DNA from: IMCC26256 sp037146835
GTDB taxonomy: Bacteria; Actinomycetota; Acidimicrobiia; IMCC26256
Direction: 5' to 3'
Assembly: GCA_037146835.1 (NCBI GenBank)
Contig: JBAWWI010000016.1
Span: forward strand, 1-31,850
Length of the DNA: 31,850 bases
Shown one piece after another: positions 15,401 to 23,279 of this stretch. Below the pieces are notes generated by a model. It had not been told where the DNA came from and made no database searches. It saw only the letters and a list, made by a program, of their open reading frames with translations. Numbering within the stretch: position 1 is the stretch's first letter; each line of letters opens with the position of its first letter. The position numbers and the translations under genes were made by a program.

Positions 15401-16567
15401 ATGTCTAAGAACGCTGTAGCAGTAGTCGGGGTTGGGCAGACACATCACCGTTCGTCTCGCAAGGACGTATCGATGGCGGGCCTCGTTCGCGAGGCCGCGG
15501 TTGAGGCTCTCGAGGATGCCGGTATGACATGGAGCGACATCGACGCTGTGGTTGTCGGTAAGGCCCCAGATATGTTTGAGGGCGTCGCTATGCCAGAGCT
15601 TTACCTAGCGGATGCTCTCGGTGCAGTCGGAAAGCCAATGCTTCGTGTGCATACGGCCGGAAGTGTGGGTGGATCAACAGCGATTGTCGCGGCGAAACTC
15701 GTACAGGCTGGAATACACGAACGTGTCCTTACCGTTGCTTATGAGAAGCAGTCGGAGAGCAACGCAACATGGGGACTCTCGGTTCCTATGCCATTCTCCC
15801 CGCCACTTGTTGCTGGAGCAGGCGGATACTTTGCTCCGATTATTCGTGCTTACATGACGCGATCAGGTGCGCCTCGAGAGAGCGGACACTTGGTTGCAGT
15901 AAAAGACCGACTCAACGCACTCCGCAATCCGCGAGCCCATCTGCACATGCCTGAAATTACGTTGAAGATGGTTGAGGAGTCATGGCTTCTCTGGGATCCG
16001 CTGCGCTATCTCGACACATGCCCATCATCTGACGGAGCAATGGCGATGGTAATGGGGAGCGAGAAGGTCGCAGCCGCTGCCCCGAACCCTGTCGCCTGGG
16101 TGCATGGAATGTCGATGCGTAGCGAGCCGACGATGTTTGCTCGACGCGATCAGGTAAACCCTCAAGCAGGTAAGGACTGCGCGGCGGATGTATATCGCCA
16201 AGCTGGGATTTCGGATCCACGACGCGATCTTGACTGTGCAGAGATTTATGTTCCGTTCTCCTGGTACGAGCCGATGTGGCTAGAGAACCTTGGCTTCTGC
16301 GCCGAGGGCGACGGATGGAAACTAACTGCAGAGGGCGCCACAGCCTTCGATGGAGATATTCCTTGGAACCCATCTGGGGGAGTTCTCTCATCCAATCCAA
16401 TCGGAGCCTCCGGAATGATTCGATTTGGTGAGGTTGCTCAGCAGGTCCGTGGCGCTGCCGGGGGTCATCAGGTCGAACTGAAGACCGGCAAAGCTCTTGG
16501 GCATGCTTATGGCGGAGGCTCACAGTTCTTCTCCATGTGGGTAGTTGGCGCCAAGAAACCTGAGTGA
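15401..16567 (+). CDS. SCP2-type thiolase-like protein, Ltp3-like, catalytic cysteine absent
   Basis: 388 aa, close in length to mycobacterial Ltp3 (Rv3523). Thiolase-superfamily features are VAVVGVGQTHHRSSRKDVSM, LRVHTAGSVGGSTAIVAAKL, AEIYVPFSWYEPMWLENLG and NPSGGVLSSNPIGASGMIRFGEV. The nucleophile site reads AGSVGG, with Gly where Cys is expected. The GHPxG histidine is replaced by Asn (SSNPIG), and the final CGGG-type cysteine by Tyr (AYGGG). Like its neighbour it probably is not a beta-ketothiolase; aldolase-type chemistry on a steroid-CoA or isoprenoid-CoA intermediate is the leading inference. It is 2 bp from the previous stop and 4 bp from the next start. Confidence 0.82.
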   Translation: MSKNAVAVVGVGQTHHRSSRKDVSMAGLVREAAVEALEDAGMTWSDIDAVVVGKAPDMFEGVAMPELYLADALGAVGKPMLRVHTAGSVGGSTAIVAAKLVQAGIHERVLTVAYEKQSESNATWGLSVPMPFSPPLVAGAGGYFAPIIRAYMTRSGAPRESGHLVAVKDRLNALRNPRAHLHMPEITLKMVEESWLLWDPLRYLDTCPSSDGAMAMVMGSEKVAAAAPNPVAWVHGMSMRSEPTMFARRDQVNPQAGKDCAADVYRQAGISDPRRDLDCAEIYVPFSWYEPMWLENLGFCAEGDGWKLTAEGATAFDGDIPWNPSGGVLSSNPIGASGMIRFGEVAQQVRGAAGGHQVELKTGKALGHAYGGGSQFFSMWVVGAKKPE

Positions 16568-16571
16568 CCTA

Positions 16572-17552
16572 GTGAGCGACGCTGCATCGAAACCCGTTGA
16601 TTCAACTGGATCGATACCGATTCCATTTGGGTGGTTCCGTGTTGCGGACTCTGCAGATCTGAACTCTGGAGAAATAATTACGCTACGTGCCTGCGCTAGG
16701 GAACTAGTCGTATGGCGAACCGCCGACGGGGAGGCTGCATGCGCAGATGCCTTCTGCCCCCATCTCGGTGCCCACTTAGGAATGGGCGGGCGAGTTGTTG
16801 GCGATTCGCTCGTATGTCCATTCCATGGGTGGAGCTTTGACACTGGCGGCAAGAACTGCGACATCCCGTATAGCGATCGTACGAACGGTCGAGCGCGGCT
16901 ATTAACGCACCCTGTAGTGGAGCGCAATGGGTTTGTTTTGGCGTGGATCCACCCTGAAGGTTCAGCACCAACTTTTGATGTTCCGGAGTTACCCGAGGTG
17001 CTTGACCCTGAGTTCCTGCCCTACATCGTCTCTTCGTACATTGTGAATACCTCTGTGCAGGAGATGGGGGAGAACGCTGTCGACCGTTGCCATTTTCCCA
17101 GTGTGCATTTAAATAAGGTGCCGCCAGAGATAATTGAGTACGACACCACCTCTGATATCGCTCGGATACTCTCTCGTTTACTGCTGATTACGCCTTATGG
17201 CGATTTTCCAGGCGAGATCGAGATACACCAATACGGCCCCGGCTTCTCCGCGACACGGTTTAGAGGATTCGTAGATACTCTGCTCGTCGCTACTCAAACC
17301 CCCATCGATGCGAACCAATGTGAACTGCGTTTCTACTTCACGGTGAGAAGAACTGGATATGGAGAGAGCAGCGAGGAGGAGGCACGCGCGCTTGCTCTGG
17401 TTTATACCGGGCACATTGACGAGCAGGCGAGAGAGGACATCCCGATTTGGGAGAACAAGGTGTACATAGAGAGCCCTGCACTCTCTGATGTTGACGGGCC
17501 GATCCTCGAGTACCGCCGTTGGGCTAAGCGTTTCCATTCAATCCTGAGTTAA
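16572..17552 (+). CDS. Rieske non-heme iron oxygenase, KshA/Neverland-like
   Basis: 326 aa from GTG 16572, four bases after the previous stop (an open TTG at 16545 would overlap the thiolase). The Rieske [2Fe-2S] motif is C62-P-H64 ... C82-P-F-H85 in AFCPHLGAHLG and CPFHGWSFD. The mononuclear-iron motif is D171-x2-H174-x4-H179 (DRCHFPSVH). GWFRVADSADL and the C-terminal DIPIWENKVY...GPILEYRRWAKRF are typical of steroid Rieske oxygenases: 3-ketosteroid 9-alpha-hydroxylase (KshA) and the Neverland/DAF-36 cholesterol 7-desaturases. It is about 60 residues shorter than KshA. It needs a reductase not encoded next to it; the 1373-2566 reductase is not of the KshB type. Confidence 0.85.
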   Translation: MSDAASKPVDSTGSIPIPFGWFRVADSADLNSGEIITLRACARELVVWRTADGEAACADAFCPHLGAHLGMGGRVVGDSLVCPFHGWSFDTGGKNCDIPYSDRTNGRARLLTHPVVERNGFVLAWIHPEGSAPTFDVPELPEVLDPEFLPYIVSSYIVNTSVQEMGENAVDRCHFPSVHLNKVPPEIIEYDTTSDIARILSRLLLITPYGDFPGEIEIHQYGPGFSATRFRGFVDTLLVATQTPIDANQCELRFYFTVRRTGYGESSEEEARALALVYTGHIDEQAREDIPIWENKVYIESPALSDVDGPILEYRRWAKRFHSILS

Positions 17553-17608
17553 TTCCGAGTCCTTAGGGAAAAGGCGCCGGCAGGTGCCCACAAAATAATC
17601 GAAGAGAT

Positions 17609-17652
17609 CAGGATTATTCCGCTACTTGCCTCGCATAGCGGCGATAATCCTG
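17609..17652. promoter_or_regulatory. Interrupted hairpin upstream of the transporter operon
   Basis: CAGGATTATTCCGC (17609-17622) pairs with GCGGCGATAATCCTG (17638-17652) over 13 bases with one irregular position and a 15-nt loop. There is no T-run after it. It lies 46 bp before the lipoprotein start in a 145-bp gap, so an operator or leader structure is more likely than a terminator. Confidence 0.4.
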
Positions 17653-17697
17653 CGATACTCACTCCCTCGCCGCTTGGCGTCATTTAGGGGGAAATAG

Positions 17698-19095
17698 ATG
17701 CAATCCAAGTTCTTCGTTAAAGCAGTTATCTGCGCAACCGCTCTAGCCCTTGTCTCGGCAGGATGTAGCAGAAGCGACTCCGGCCCCGACAACGCGGGCA
17801 CTACTGGTGGCGGAGGCAAAACCGCCACTGCGAGCGGTGCATTTGGTTCGCTAACTGATATCTGCGGGCCGGGTAACGCTAAGGGCGCAACTGCTCGCGG
17901 TGTTACTGATACAGAGATTCGAGTTGGAACAGTCGCTGACCCAGGGTTCTCTGGTCGCCCCGGACTCAACCAAGAACTATTCGACTCTGCAACAGTCTTT
18001 ACCAAATGGTGCAACGCCGCAGGTGGAATCGCCGGACGGCAGATCAAGGTCGACCTTCTAGATGCAAAGCTCACTGAGTACCGCGCACGCATTCTCGAGG
18101 CATGCCAGAACGACTTCTCGCTCGTTGGTGGCGGCGCAGTATTTGACGACGTTGGCCAGAAGGACAGGCTTGAGTGCTTACTCCCTGATATTGCAGGATT
18201 CGTAGTCAGCACCCAAGCTCGCGGAGCCGACCTGATGGTCCAGGTAGTACCCAACCCTCTGGACACGCTTCCAGTGGGTGACTACAAGTGGCTTGCTGAG
18301 AAGTTCCCTGACTCAGTCAATAAGGTTGGCGCCCTAACTGGGTCGCTCCCTTCAACGATCCTCGTTAAGGATCAAGCGATCGAGGGTGCAGAGTCTCAAG
18401 GAATGAAGGTCATTTACGATGCCCAGTACAACGCCGCAGGAGAGCCCACATGGGCGCCGATTGCTCAGACGATTAAGTCGAAGGGCATCAAGGGGATTCT
18501 CTGGACTGGTGAGCCCGAGAACCTTGCAAAGCTTGAGATCGGTCTCGCAGATATCGGCTACAAGCTTGATTGGATCAGAGCAGACGCCAATCACTACGAC
18601 CAGAAACTTCAAGTAACTGGTGGCGGGTCAATTGCGAATACATATGTGAGAAGCACTGTGTTCCCATTTGAGCAAGCCTCAGAGAACCCCGCTACGCAGC
18701 AGTATCTAGACCTTTATAAGAAGTACCTCCCGAGCGCCAAGGCCAAGACCTACCTTGGAGTGCAAGCATTCTCCGCATGGATGCTCTTTGCCAAATCAGT
18801 AAAGGCGTGCGGGAATCAAGTCACGGCAAAGTGTCTCCTATCTGAGTCAAAGCGCATCGGTAGCACTACCTGGACCGGTGGCGGACTCCACGCAGCGATG
18901 AATATCCGCGACCAGAAGTCAACAGAGTGTTTCTCGCTTCTGCTCGCAAGCCCCAAGGGGTTCACGCTCGCGGACATCGGTGCGAACGATTCAATATTTA
19001 ACTGCACCGAGGGCAACATTCTTACGCTTAAGGGTGACTACGGAAAAGGAACAAAGCTCGCCGATGTAGGCAAGTCAATGTCTGACCTTAAGTAG
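17698..19095 (+). CDS. ABC transporter substrate-binding lipoprotein, LivJ/LivK type
   Basis: 465 aa. The signal peptide MQSKFFVKAVICATALALVSAGC ends in a lipobox (LVSAG-C, Cys23), so it is a membrane-anchored extracellular lipoprotein. A Gly/Ser/Thr-rich linker follows, then a type 1 periplasmic-binding fold (GVTDTEIRVGTVADPGFSG, AAGGIAGRQIKVDLLDAKL, LVGGGAVFDDV). These proteins bind branched-chain amino acids in model organisms, but the family is broad. Position directly after P450/Ltp/Rieske genes suggests a hydrophobic acid or steroid derivative. The ATG has a strong purine leader (AGGGGGAAATAG). First gene of the transporter group. Confidence 0.88.
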   Translation: MQSKFFVKAVICATALALVSAGCSRSDSGPDNAGTTGGGGKTATASGAFGSLTDICGPGNAKGATARGVTDTEIRVGTVADPGFSGRPGLNQELFDSATVFTKWCNAAGGIAGRQIKVDLLDAKLTEYRARILEACQNDFSLVGGGAVFDDVGQKDRLECLLPDIAGFVVSTQARGADLMVQVVPNPLDTLPVGDYKWLAEKFPDSVNKVGALTGSLPSTILVKDQAIEGAESQGMKVIYDAQYNAAGEPTWAPIAQTIKSKGIKGILWTGEPENLAKLEIGLADIGYKLDWIRADANHYDQKLQVTGGGSIANTYVRSTVFPFEQASENPATQQYLDLYKKYLPSAKAKTYLGVQAFSAWMLFAKSVKACGNQVTAKCLLSESKRIGSTTWTGGGLHAAMNIRDQKSTECFSLLLASPKGFTLADIGANDSIFNCTEGNILTLKGDYGKGTKLADVGKSMSDLK

Positions 19096-19148
19096 TTATT
19101 AAGGTCGCCAAAAATTGAGATCAAGAAGTTAATTACTCGCACGACCTA

Positions 19149-19160
19149 CTACTTAAGTAG
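19149..19160. repeat. 12-bp perfect palindrome between binding-protein and permease genes
   Basis: CTACTTAAGTAG is a perfect dyad in the 119-bp intercistronic gap, 11 bp before the GC-rich hairpin at 19172-19193. It may be a small operator or a chance palindrome. Confidence 0.4.
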
Positions 19161-19171
19161 GGGGATGCTTT

Positions 19172-19193
19172 GGGGCCGGAGAAATCCGGCCCC
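19172..19193 (+). promoter_or_regulatory. Perfect 9-bp GC-rich hairpin with GAAA tetraloop, intercistronic
   Basis: GGGGCCGGA (19172-19180), loop GAAA, TCCGGCCCC (19185-19193). GAAA is a stabilising GNRA tetraloop. The hairpin lies between the binding-protein stop (19095) and the permease start (19215), with no T-run. Such structures often protect the upstream binding-protein mRNA from 3' decay, giving more binding protein than permease. Confidence 0.6.
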
Positions 19194-19214
19194 ACTTCCG
19201 CCCCGGAGGCATTG

Positions 19215-21362
19215 TTGGATAAGTTCCTCACATTCACGATCGTCGGGCTGAGTACCGGGGCCATCTATGCGATCATTGCCAGCGGGTTGGTCCTCACTTA
19301 TACGACGACTGGAATTTTTAACTTCGCACAGGGCGCAATCGGAATGCTCTGTGCATTTGCCTTTTGGCAGATGTACATAGCGTGGGGATGGCCACTGTGG
19401 CTGGCATTGCTGCTCTCCCTGCTCGTATTAGCACCTCTGATTGGTGCGTTAATCGACACCGCAATTATGCGAGGTCTTGAAGACACTACGGAGGTCACGC
19501 GCCTCGTTGTCTCAATTGGACTCTTGGTTGGACTAATCGGATTAGCGAACTGGATTTGGAAGCCTGGAGTAAGCCGAAACGTTCCTGCATTTTTTAGCGG
19601 GCATTACCTTTCGCTTGCAGATACGCGCGTGACTGGCCAGCAATTAGTCACCATCGCTGTAGCAATAATCGTGGCGCTCTCGCTTTGGTTATTCCTTCGC
19701 CTAACGCGCACAGGCGTAGCGATGCGGGCGGTGGTCGATGATCGAGCGCTTGCCTCTCTAAACGGCGCACGCCCCAATAGAGTCTCAATGCTTGCTTGGG
19801 CAATGGGGTGCACTCTTGCCGGTATAGGCGGGATACTTATCGTTCCGAACGTCTCGCTTGATGCCGGAACGCTCTCGCTCTTAATCGTGAACGCATACGC
19901 AGCCGCGATTATTGGCCGACTTAGAAGCCTGCCGCTCACATTTCTCGGCGCCTTGATTCTTGGTTGCACTGAGGCTTATCTCTCTGGGTATCTCAAGAGC
20001 ACACCCAATCTTGCCGGGCTTCGCCTTGCAGCCCCTGCAATCTTGCTGTTCATCGTTCTGCTAGTGATCCCGACCTCGCGCCTTCGTGGCCGACGCCAGA
20101 GTCGCGAGTATTTCCCGATGCCGAGTTGGTCCGGAACATTCGTCTTCGCTGGTGCTGTTGTATTTGGCGGGGTAGTGCTAGCGACAACTCTCTCTAACTC
20201 AGATGCCGTGACGTTTGGACGCATATTTGCCGTAGGAATACTTGCGCTCTCTTTAGTTCCGCTAGTTGGTTTTGCTGGGCAGATCTCGCTCGCCACACTC
20301 TCGTTCGCCGGGATCGGCGCATTGGTATTCGGGCATTTAGGGGCAGGTGGCAATCCTTTAGCTTTAGTTCTTGCGTTCATAATTCCGGCGGCAGTGGGTG
20401 CGCTCATTGCTCTCCCCGCGTTGCGGCTCTCTGGTATCTATTTGGCATTAGGAACGGCAGCCTTCGCCGTTGCGCTCGACCGATGGATTTTTAACCTCGC
20501 AGATTTTGATATTGGGCCGGTACACATCAGCCTCTTCCAACTTGGATCAACAGAGGTTGCACCACTCAATATTTTCGGTTACTCCTTCAACACGCCAGCG
20601 CGCCAAATGGTGTTGGTAAGCGTTGCTTTTGCACTTATTGCCATCGCAGTTGTAGGGGTGCGTAGGAGTGCCTATGGACGACGCCTTCTTGCGATGAAAT
20701 CAAGTGAGGCTGCATGCGCGACTCTCGGTCTCAACCTGGTGGGTACGAAGCTCACTGTGTTCGCGCTCTCCGCAGGGATCTCAGGTGTAGGCGGGGCAAT
20801 CTTGGGCACGCAACTGCGCTCTATTAGCCCACAGAACTTTGACTTTGTAAGCGGCCTCCCCGTACTCCTTCTTACCGTTGTCGGTGGGATTGGTACCGTT
20901 GGCGGGGCTTTGTTCGCAGGGGTTTCTTTGATGGGTATTCTCCCGCTGCTTGCTCTCCTCGGCGTATTTTTCGCGAATGTCGCAGGCCTACTCCCAGGTA
21001 TCGCAGGGGTAGGGCTCGGGCGCAACCCCAATGGATCCATTCATGACATTCGAGATGGGTTCGAGCCAATCATGCGCTATCGCCCAGCCATCGTTTGGCT
21101 AGTGATTGTCATACCTGCTCTATGGATTCTTCGGCTTGCAGGGTTCTACGGTAACTCTGTCTTCTTTCCCCTCGTCGTGGTAGCGCCAGTGATAGCGGTC
21201 ACTTTTGCGACAATCAAAATTGGTGGGCTAGAGCAGACGCCAACTGTTGATGACATACCTCTTGAGTGGAAGGGCTTTATTGAGCCTTGGAGCGAGAATG
21301 ATCTCGCCGACTTGGATGCTGCGCTCGGGATTAACGAAGTGAGTATCCATGCCGCTCCTTGA
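19215..21362 (+). CDS. Fused LivH-LivM branched-chain-type ABC transporter permease
   Basis: 715 aa from TTG 19215, which has GGAGG 5 nt upstream; the frame is open from 19170, but that stretch is the intercistronic hairpin. Residues about 1-285 are a LivH-type permease (DKFLTFTIVGLSTGAIYAII, GIFNFAQGAIGM). After a basic linker (RLRGRRQSREY), residues about 305-610 are a LivM-type permease (GFAGQISLATLSFAGIGAL, LRLSGIYLALGTAAFAVALD). Two more hydrophobic segments and a roughly 45-residue polar tail follow. A single chain therefore replaces the usual heterodimer. The end overlaps the first ATPase gene by 14 bp. Confidence 0.88.
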   Translation: MDKFLTFTIVGLSTGAIYAIIASGLVLTYTTTGIFNFAQGAIGMLCAFAFWQMYIAWGWPLWLALLLSLLVLAPLIGALIDTAIMRGLEDTTEVTRLVVSIGLLVGLIGLANWIWKPGVSRNVPAFFSGHYLSLADTRVTGQQLVTIAVAIIVALSLWLFLRLTRTGVAMRAVVDDRALASLNGARPNRVSMLAWAMGCTLAGIGGILIVPNVSLDAGTLSLLIVNAYAAAIIGRLRSLPLTFLGALILGCTEAYLSGYLKSTPNLAGLRLAAPAILLFIVLLVIPTSRLRGRRQSREYFPMPSWSGTFVFAGAVVFGGVVLATTLSNSDAVTFGRIFAVGILALSLVPLVGFAGQISLATLSFAGIGALVFGHLGAGGNPLALVLAFIIPAAVGALIALPALRLSGIYLALGTAAFAVALDRWIFNLADFDIGPVHISLFQLGSTEVAPLNIFGYSFNTPARQMVLVSVAFALIAIAVVGVRRSAYGRRLLAMKSSEAACATLGLNLVGTKLTVFALSAGISGVGGAILGTQLRSISPQNFDFVSGLPVLLLTVVGGIGTVGGALFAGVSLMGILPLLALLGVFFANVAGLLPGIAGVGLGRNPNGSIHDIRDGFEPIMRYRPAIVWLVIVIPALWILRLAGFYGNSVFFPLVVVAPVIAVTFATIKIGGLEQTPTVDDIPLEWKGFIEPWSENDLADLDAALGINEVSIHAAP

Positions 21363-22077
21363 GATTTCTGAGGTATCTGTTCGCTTCGGCGGGAACCTTG
21401 CCCTTGATGGGGTAACTATCGCTGCTGAGGCAGGCGAGATAACTGGTTTGATTGGCCCCAACGGTGCGGGGAAGACAACGCTTTTTAACGTAATTACTGG
21501 TCTTCAGTCGCTTACGTCTGGTCGAGTTATTTTGTCCGGGCGCGAACTCAGAAAGCTCTCGCCCACGAAGCGAGCGCGTCTTGGCTTGGGGCGAACTTTC
21601 CAGCGTTTGGAGCTTTTTGGGCTGCTGAGCGTTCGCGAGAATATTCGAGTCGCAGCAGATATTTACAAGTCCTATAGCGGATCCAAAGACGATCCCGCGC
21701 AGGTAGTAGAGGCAATGATCGACAAAGTTGGGCTGCGCTCAGTCGCTGACGCAAGGGTTGACGCTCTACCTACAGGGCAGTGCCGACTTGTGGAGTTGGG
21801 TCGATCGCTCGCTACAAGACCAAAGGTGCTGCTACTAGATGAACCAGCATCAGGTCAGGACGACACGGAGACAATTGCATTTGCACTTCTGCTCAGAGAG
21901 CTAGCTGCCGACGGTATGGCAGTTGTGCTCGTTGAGCATGATGTCGCACTGGTAATGGAGGTATGCGCAACGGTGCATGTCCTCGATTTTGGGAGAGTCA
22001 TTGCCTCTGGGAAGCCAGCCGAGATCCAGACCGACTCAGCTGTCCTCGCTGCGTACCTAGGCTCTGGTGCTAAGTGA
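21349..22077 (+). CDS. ABC transporter ATPase, LivG-like
   Basis: 242 aa cytoplasmic ATPase energising the Liv-type transporter. Walker A is GPNGAGKTT (36-44), Walker B LLLDEP (161-166), and the switch histidine is in VLVEHD. The ABC signature is unusual: LPTGQ (140-144) rather than LSGGQ or the common LivG form LSYGQ. LGLGRTFQRLELFGLLSVRENI is a typical LivG Q-loop region. The start lies inside the end of the permease gene (14-bp overlap). Its stop overlaps the next start (GTGA). Confidence 0.9.
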   Translation: MPLLEISEVSVRFGGNLALDGVTIAAEAGEITGLIGPNGAGKTTLFNVITGLQSLTSGRVILSGRELRKLSPTKRARLGLGRTFQRLELFGLLSVRENIRVAADIYKSYSGSKDDPAQVVEAMIDKVGLRSVADARVDALPTGQCRLVELGRSLATRPKVLLLDEPASGQDDTETIAFALLLRELAADGMAVVLVEHDVALVMEVCATVHVLDFGRVIASGKPAEIQTDSAVLAAYLGSGAK

Positions 22078-22805
22078 GCACGCAGACTCCGCTCCTAGAG
22101 CTAAGAGGGATACATGCTTCGTACGATCGAATCGAAGTCCTATTCGGAGTGGACCTCGTTGTGAACCAGGGGAGTGTTGTTGCGCTCCTCGGGCCTAACG
22201 GCGCCGGTAAGACAACACTTCTCAAAGTTGCGTGTGGGCTTATGGCGCCTATAGCGGGGGATGTTCTTTATGCCGGCAGGAGGGTCAATGGAACGCGACC
22301 CGAGGAGCTTGCTCGACGCGGAATTTCGATGGTCCCTGAGGGTAGGGGAGTGTTTCCAAACCTGAGCGTGCGTGAGAACCTGAAGATGATGACCTATACA
22401 GGGGTCCCGCTCTCTCAGATCGAGGAGATTGCATTCGGGCGTTTCCCGAGGCTTGCTGAGCGCTCACGCCAGTTAGCGGGCACGATGTCAGGCGGGGAGC
22501 AGCAGATGCTTGCTATGGCTCGCGGATTAGCTACCAATCCCGCTGTACTTATCCTCGATGAGCTTTCGATGGGGCTCGCCCCGATAATCGTCGAGGAACT
22601 TTATGAGATCGTTGCACAGGTAGCGCGCAGCGGAGTCTCTATCCTTGTGGTCGAGCAGTTCGCTAGCTCTGTACTTGGTGTAGCTGATCGTGCTGCCATC
22701 ATGGTCCACGGTCGAATCGTTAGAGACGGAACACCGGCTGAGCTAGAGAATGAATTGTCGAACGCATATCTAGGGAATCAACAGGAAAGTAGCGGGGGAG
22801 AATAA
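22074..22805 (+). CDS. ABC transporter ATPase, LivF-like
   Basis: 243 aa. Walker A is GPNGAGKTT (40-48), the signature MSGGE is at 138-142, and Walker B VLILDE at 158-163. SMVPEGRGVFPNLSVRENL and LSMGLAPIIVEELYEIV are typical of LivF. It pairs with the LivG-like ATPase. The start is GTG in a 4-bp overlap with the LivG stop; its own stop overlaps the next ATG (TAATG), so four genes in a row are translationally coupled. Confidence 0.92.
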   Translation: MSTQTPLLELRGIHASYDRIEVLFGVDLVVNQGSVVALLGPNGAGKTTLLKVACGLMAPIAGDVLYAGRRVNGTRPEELARRGISMVPEGRGVFPNLSVRENLKMMTYTGVPLSQIEEIAFGRFPRLAERSRQLAGTMSGGEQQMLAMARGLATNPAVLILDELSMGLAPIIVEELYEIVAQVARSGVSILVVEQFASSVLGVADRAAIMVHGRIVRDGTPAELENELSNAYLGNQQESSGGE

Positions 22806-23149
22806 TGAACGCTGAGCAGACTGATCGAGTCGAGCAATTCAAATTGGAGATGGAGCAACTCGGCGTGAAAGATCCGTCTCAGGGGCGCGACCGCCTTTGG
22901 GTGCGAATGGCTATCGGCCTAATGGCCGGAGGGCTGATCTGTGCAATCGCTGCATACCCATTGGCCGCCACCGGTAACAACCTTGAGCAGGGTCAGGCCA
23001 TTGTGCAGGGCGTCCTTGGGCTCACGGCTGCCGTCGTCGGATCAGCGCTCTTTCTGCGTTACTCGTTCGCCAATTTCCTCCGGTTCTGGATGGCTCGCCT
23101 CTCCTATGAGCAGCAGGCTCAGGCCGATCGGATTATTGGTAGCCGATAG
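22805..23149 (+). CDS. Small two-helix membrane protein coupled to the ABC transporter
   Basis: 114 aa. A polar N-terminus (MNAEQTDRVEQFKLEMEQLG) is followed by two hydrophobic segments near residues 36-58 (GLMAGGLICAIAAYPLAATG) and 66-86 (VQGVLGLTAAVVGSALFLRY), then an amphipathic, basic and Gln-rich tail. I recognise no named family. It shares one base with the LivF stop, so it is part of the transporter operon and may be an accessory subunit. It is the last gene of that operon. Confidence 0.75.
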   Translation: MNAEQTDRVEQFKLEMEQLGVKDPSQGRDRLWVRMAIGLMAGGLICAIAAYPLAATGNNLEQGQAIVQGVLGLTAAVVGSALFLRYSFANFLRFWMARLSYEQQAQADRIIGSR

Positions 23150-23162
23150 CGGCAGCTTTCGT

Positions 23163-23193
23163 TGGCTGTGTGCTGGCTGTGTGCTGGCTGTGG
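23163..23193 (+). repeat. 11-bp tandem repeat (about 2.8 copies) in the gap after the transporter operon
   Basis: TGGCTGTGTGC at 23163 and 23174, then TGGCTGTG from 23185. Intergenic; no ORF or hairpin explains it. Confidence 0.85.
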
Positions 23194-23265
23194 GGGTTGC
23201 CTGCAGCAATGCAGTAGGACTCTCTCGGTATGGCCTTAATCGGCGTATTTGATGCGCTGCGCTGC

Positions 23266-23271
23266 TACGGT
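23266..23271 (+). promoter_or_regulatory. Leaderless -10 box (TACGGT) before the aminotransferase
   Basis: TACGGT ends 8 nt before ATG 23280 and there is no Shine-Dalgarno. Same arrangement as the other leaderless candidates here. Confidence 0.45.
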
Positions 23272-23279
23272 GACCCGCC

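Noticed and set aside
15957..16523. 188-aa minus-strand ORF inside the Ltp3-like gene
   Set aside because: Arg/Pro/Ser-rich shadow of a well-supported thiolase-family gene.
19170..19214. TTG 19170 as permease start
   Set aside because: The codons are the GGGGCCGGA hairpin; TTG 19215 has GGAGG and gives the normal LivH N-terminus.
19976..20407. 143-aa minus-strand ORF inside the permease gene
   Set aside because: Composition typical of the antisense of membrane helices; no start signal.
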